44,360 bases of DNA from Fulvivirga sp. M361 (GTDB lineage Bacteria > Bacteroidota > Bacteroidia > Cytophagales > Cyclobacteriaceae): assembly GCF_007097395.1 (NCBI RefSeq), contig NZ_VKDC01000056.1:1-44360 (forward strand), in the 5' to 3' direction. The number at the start of each line of letters is the position of its first letter. Position 1 is the stretch's first letter. Shown here piece by piece: positions 41,825-44,360 of the stretch. The notes under the pieces are model-generated. The model was not told the origin of the DNA. It saw nothing but the letters and a program-made list of their open reading frames with translations, and ran no database searches. Made by a program: the position numbers and the translations under genes.

Positions 41825-42868
41825 ATGCCGGCAAATGATATTGTATTGATCATTATCAGTGGTCTGGGGGTGGTCCATGGGTTATTCCTTGCCTTATTTT
41901 TATGGACGTACTCTAAGGGAAAACGGATGTCCAACAGACTATTGGCCCTGCTTTTAGTGGTGTTTTCTTTTCGGATCGGTAAATCGGTATTGCTGGAATT
42001 CGCTACGGCTTTGGATATTAAGCTGGTATTTACCGGGCTCGGCACACTTATGGCTATCGGTCCGCTTTACTACCTTTATGTGTTGAGCTGTGCTGATCCT
42101 ACATTCCGGCCCAAAAAAAAGCAGCTTATTCATTTCATTCCGGCCATGTTGGGTATGTCCTTTGGTTTGTGGGTCAGGGAAGAGCATACGGAGACACTAC
42201 CTATACTTATTTTCTTTGTGTTGTTTGTTACCTACTACAGTCACTATTTATTATACCTGCTGGTGAGCCATGCATACATCTCCAGGCAAAGAAAAGCCGG
42301 ACTTAATAAAAACATATATGACTTATTAAAGCTGTTGTTTTATGGAATGTTGGTCATCTGGTTTGCTTACGTGTTGAATTTATTTGATGATACAGTTCCG
42401 TATGTGGTAGGCCCAATATTATATTCCCTGGTCGCCTATGTTACCAGTTTTATCATCATACAAAAGGGGTATATCCAGTCCGTGGGACAAACCAAATACA
42501 AGACTACCTCAGTGCCTGATGAACAGCAGGAACAAATCTATTCAAAGGTACTTCAACTCATTGAAAATGAGGAATACTATAAAAACCCGGATGTCAGTTT
42601 AAGATCGCTCAGTGAACGACTCCATATCAGCACACAGTCGCTTTCTATGATCATCAATCAAAAAAGCCGGAAGAATTTTAATGGTTTTATCAATGATTAC
42701 AGGATAAAAGAAGCCAGGCGCCTGCTCCATGATGACCGGCACAAAAACCATACGGTGGCCGCTATTGCTTTCGAGGTAGGCTTTAATAGTATTTCGAGTT
42801 TTAACACGGCCTTTAAAAAGCAAACGGGTGTTACCCCTGCTGTTTACAGAATGAAGGTCATGAAATGA
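41825..42868 (+). CDS. Membrane-spanning AraC-family transcriptional regulator
   Basis: I start the protein at ATG 41825 (MPANDIVLIIISG), just before the first membrane helix as is usual for this Bacteroidota family. A longer frame from 41738 adds 29 unlikely residues. About seven helices span residues 5-220. The C-terminal AraC domain (about 245-345) shows SLRSLSERLHISTQSLSMII, FNGFINDYRIKEARRLL and VAAIAFEVGFNSISSFNTAF. Such one-component regulators sense a membrane or periplasmic cue. Repeats at its 3' end suggest it controls the DJ-1-like gene 80 bp downstream. Confidence 0.85.
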   Translation: MPANDIVLIIISGLGVVHGLFLALFLWTYSKGKRMSNRLLALLLVVFSFRIGKSVLLEFATALDIKLVFTGLGTLMAIGPLYYLYVLSCADPTFRPKKKQLIHFIPAMLGMSFGLWVREEHTETLPILIFFVLFVTYYSHYLLYLLVSHAYISRQRKAGLNKNIYDLLKLLFYGMLVIWFAYVLNLFDDTVPYVVGPILYSLVAYVTSFIIIQKGYIQSVGQTKYKTTSVPDEQQEQIYSKVLQLIENEEYYKNPDVSLRSLSERLHISTQSLSMIINQKSRKNFNGFINDYRIKEARRLLHDDRHKNHTVAAIAFEVGFNSISSFNTAFKKQTGVTPAVYRMKVMK

Positions 42869-42901
42869 TCTTTTACGCTTTCGAAATGATCATTTCGAAA
42901 G
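42862..42901. promoter_or_regulatory. AraC-type direct repeats and 24-bp palindrome
   Basis: GAAATGATC occurs at 42862-42870, overlapping the araC-type stop codon, and again at 42883-42891, exactly 21 bp apart. The second copy is half of a perfect 24-bp palindrome at 42878-42901 built on CTTTCGAAATGAT. Direct repeats two helical turns apart suit an AraC activator. The loop-free palindrome followed by ACTTTTTCC is a poor intrinsic terminator. The site lies 48-87 bp before the next ATG. Confidence 0.6.
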
Positions 42902-42948
42902 ACTTTTTCCGGACGTAGCTTCTATTTTGTTCCAAAAAATCAAGTACT

Positions 42949-44046
42949 ATGTCAAAGAAGAAAGTTTTTATCAAATGGTCTTTAATTGTATTCTCATGCC
43001 TGATCGTTTTGATCGTTGCCTTTGGATTTTGGTTCATTAGCCTGGTCCCTCCACTGGAAATTCCCCGTAAAGATATGGCACGCACCTTACCACAGGACTT
43101 ACCCTACCTCGCAGGCCGCCTGTCCCCATCAAGGGGGAAGCTACTGGCTATAGTAACGAGCTGTGACGCAATGGGCTATAAAAACAAAAAGACCGGTTAT
43201 GAGCTTACAGAACTGTCACGGGCTTATTACGTTTTTCAGGCCAATGGTTTCGAGGTAGACATCGTCAGTCCCAAAGGAGGTAAACCACCGGTAATCATTG
43301 ATGATGGTGATATGGGCGTGTATGACTATGCCTTTTTGAACGACCCTAAAGCACAGCGTAAGGTAAACAATAGTATAGCCATGAAACATGTAGACCCTAA
43401 AGAATACCAGGGGGTTTATTTCGTTGGTGGCAAAGGCGCTATGTTTGACTTTCCCAATGATACTCACATCCAGTCATTGGTGCTTGAACATTACCAGTCA
43501 GGGAAAGTGATCGGAGCGGTATGCCATGGGCCGGCGGCATTGGTCAACGTAACACTTGACGATGGGAGTCCATTACTGGCAAAAAAGAAAATCAGCAGTT
43601 TCACCAATCATGAGGAGTTGTTTTTGATCCGGAATGCATCCGATATTTTCCCTTTTCTTCTCCAGGATAAGATAAAGGAACAAGGCGCCGATTTTGACGA
43701 AGGATACATGTACCTCGAGAATGTAGCATGGGACGGGAACCTGATAACGGGGCAAAACCCATGGTCCACCTGGGGGTTGGCAGAAACGATGGTCCGCCAG
43801 TTGGGTTATGAACCTGTAAGCCGGGAAAAGACCGCAGAAGAAAATGCCGTTGATGTATTGAATCGTTATGAGGCCAAAGGCTTTACCTCTGCAAAACGTG
43901 CAACGACTGAACAGTTCCTAAAGCAAAATAAGCCCATCGACAGGGAAGTTCTCGCCGTACACAGTATTGTAGCTGCCATACAGTGGAAATTTGGAAAGTC
44001 TGCTGATCTGATCCGTTTACTGGTGTATCTCAAGTCGCTAGACTGA
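42949..44046 (+). CDS. DJ-1/PfpI (class I glutamine amidotransferase-like) protein, membrane anchored
   Basis: The 365-residue protein has an N-terminal transmembrane anchor (about 9-30), then a DJ-1/PfpI domain: LLAIVTSCDAMG, GFEVDIVSPKGGKPP, YFVGGKGAMFDF, and the nucleophile elbow AVCHGPAAL with Cys192, followed by TGQNPWSTWGLAETMV. The layout matches the Hsp31/large PfpI branch, whose members act as glyoxalases, deglycases or chaperones. The C-terminal 80 residues are helical and unassigned. It is likely induced by the adjacent AraC-type regulator. Confidence 0.88.
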   Translation: MSKKKVFIKWSLIVFSCLIVLIVAFGFWFISLVPPLEIPRKDMARTLPQDLPYLAGRLSPSRGKLLAIVTSCDAMGYKNKKTGYELTELSRAYYVFQANGFEVDIVSPKGGKPPVIIDDGDMGVYDYAFLNDPKAQRKVNNSIAMKHVDPKEYQGVYFVGGKGAMFDFPNDTHIQSLVLEHYQSGKVIGAVCHGPAALVNVTLDDGSPLLAKKKISSFTNHEELFLIRNASDIFPFLLQDKIKEQGADFDEGYMYLENVAWDGNLITGQNPWSTWGLAETMVRQLGYEPVSREKTAEENAVDVLNRYEAKGFTSAKRATTEQFLKQNKPIDREVLAVHSIVAAIQWKFGKSADLIRLLVYLKSLD

Positions 44047-44101
44047 CTTTTTCTAACCTATGAAAACATGGGGAAATAAAACCTAAGCTTCACATCTTTA
44101 A

Positions 44102-44360
44102 CCTGCATTATCCCAAATTACGCAATAGGATTTTCTAATGCGTAGCAATAGAGTATCTTTTGGTATGAATTGGGAGATACGCTTTAGTAGACAGCAAGTT
44201 ACGGCATGGTCAGGTTTGGCATTTTTAAGGAGAATAATGGATAAGATGGGGTTCAGCGAGCATCTTTTAAGCGGAGATATGTTGCCCGAACCAAAATCAA
44301 ACAGAGGATATAGCCCATTGACCATCATAGAGGCTTTTATGGTCAGTGTCTGGTGTGGTG
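44102..44360 (+). mobile_element. Left end of an IS1380-family-like insertion sequence
   Basis: The element appears to begin at CCTGCATTATCCC (44102), directly after TTAA (44098-44101), a plausible 4-bp target site. The transposase frame opens 36 bp inside. The element continues past the window edge, so its right end and target duplication cannot be checked. Confidence 0.6.
44138..44360 (+). CDS. IS1380-like transposase, N-terminal part (runs off the window)
   Basis: From ATG 44138 the frame stays open for 74 codons to the end of the window. Residues such as RFSRQQVTAWSGLAFLRRIM and GYSPLTIIEAFMVSVWCG follow the N-terminal pattern of IS1380/DDE transposases (G-L-x-L-L-x-R-x-x-D ... L-x-x-x-x-x-G-x-W-C-G). 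The catalytic DDE residues would lie beyond the edge. The overlapping minus-strand frame is its antisense shadow. Confidence 0.68.
   Translation, partial: MRSNRVSFGMNWEIRFSRQQVTAWSGLAFLRRIMDKMGFSEHLLSGDMLPEPKSNRGYSPLTIIEAFMVSVWCG

Noticed and set aside
44098-44328. 76-codon minus-strand frame at the right edge
   Set aside because: It is the antisense of the IS1380-like transposase start.

Overview
The window looks like a chromosomal segment of a Bacteroidota bacterium, probably of the Cytophaga/Flavobacterium side. The signs are TonB receptors with carboxypeptidase-like N-domains, hybrid regulators ending in AraC domains, a UpxY-type NusG paralogue, AraC and LuxR regulators with membrane N-halves, weak ribosome binding sites, and a near-perfect TTTG-N19-TAnnTTTG promoter.

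Layout. 1-0.6 kb: a possible glycosidase tail and a CAT-anticodon tRNA with its terminator. 0.6-6.2 kb (minus): ECF-like sigma factor, membrane TPR protein and a 1265-residue TPR-CHAT protein. 6.6-11 kb (plus): two tandem sensor-less HisKA/HATPase/receiver/AraC proteins, then a UpxY/NusG antiterminator. The second hybrid has lost its phosphotransfer residues. The same promoter/leader module sits before the second hybrid and before the antiterminator: phased AGACC repeats, a CTTTGTATCAAGG core, and paired GTGGCGGAGCT elements, three of which lie in hairpin loops. 11-17 kb: sparse, AT-rich, partly decayed genes. Two carry an N-terminal header that I recognise from Bacteroidota DUF4157-type (eCIS-linked) cargo proteins, one is a free-standing DUF4157 domain, and one resembles the 'VVQRAxGFE' cargo body. 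No injection-system structural genes are in view.

17.3-26.8 kb (plus): a SLATT-like (DUF4231) membrane protein, a TIR-DUF4062-TIR-like protein, an nSTAND NTPase with one membrane helix, coiled coil and WD40 repeats, a TonB receptor with a periplasmic TPR-like extension, and a methyltransferase. TIR, STAND and TonB genes overlap at stop/start codons. I read this as a candidate trans-envelope sensing and cell-suicide system.

27-29.3 kb: a near-identical, 5'-truncated copy of the CHAT domain from 0.9-2.2 kb, in direct orientation 27,064 bp away, so the two copies bracket the accessory region. 29.7-44.4 kb: GH5 enzyme, small membrane and secreted proteins, a 7TM-LuxR regulator, a metal-type TonB receptor plus thioredoxin diverging from a DtxR/MntR-like regulator, an HMA protein, a GH3 tail fragment, a LamG lipoprotein, a membrane AraC regulator beside a DJ-1/PfpI protein, and the left end of an IS1380-like element running off the window. 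All family assignments come from reading the sequence; no database search was done.
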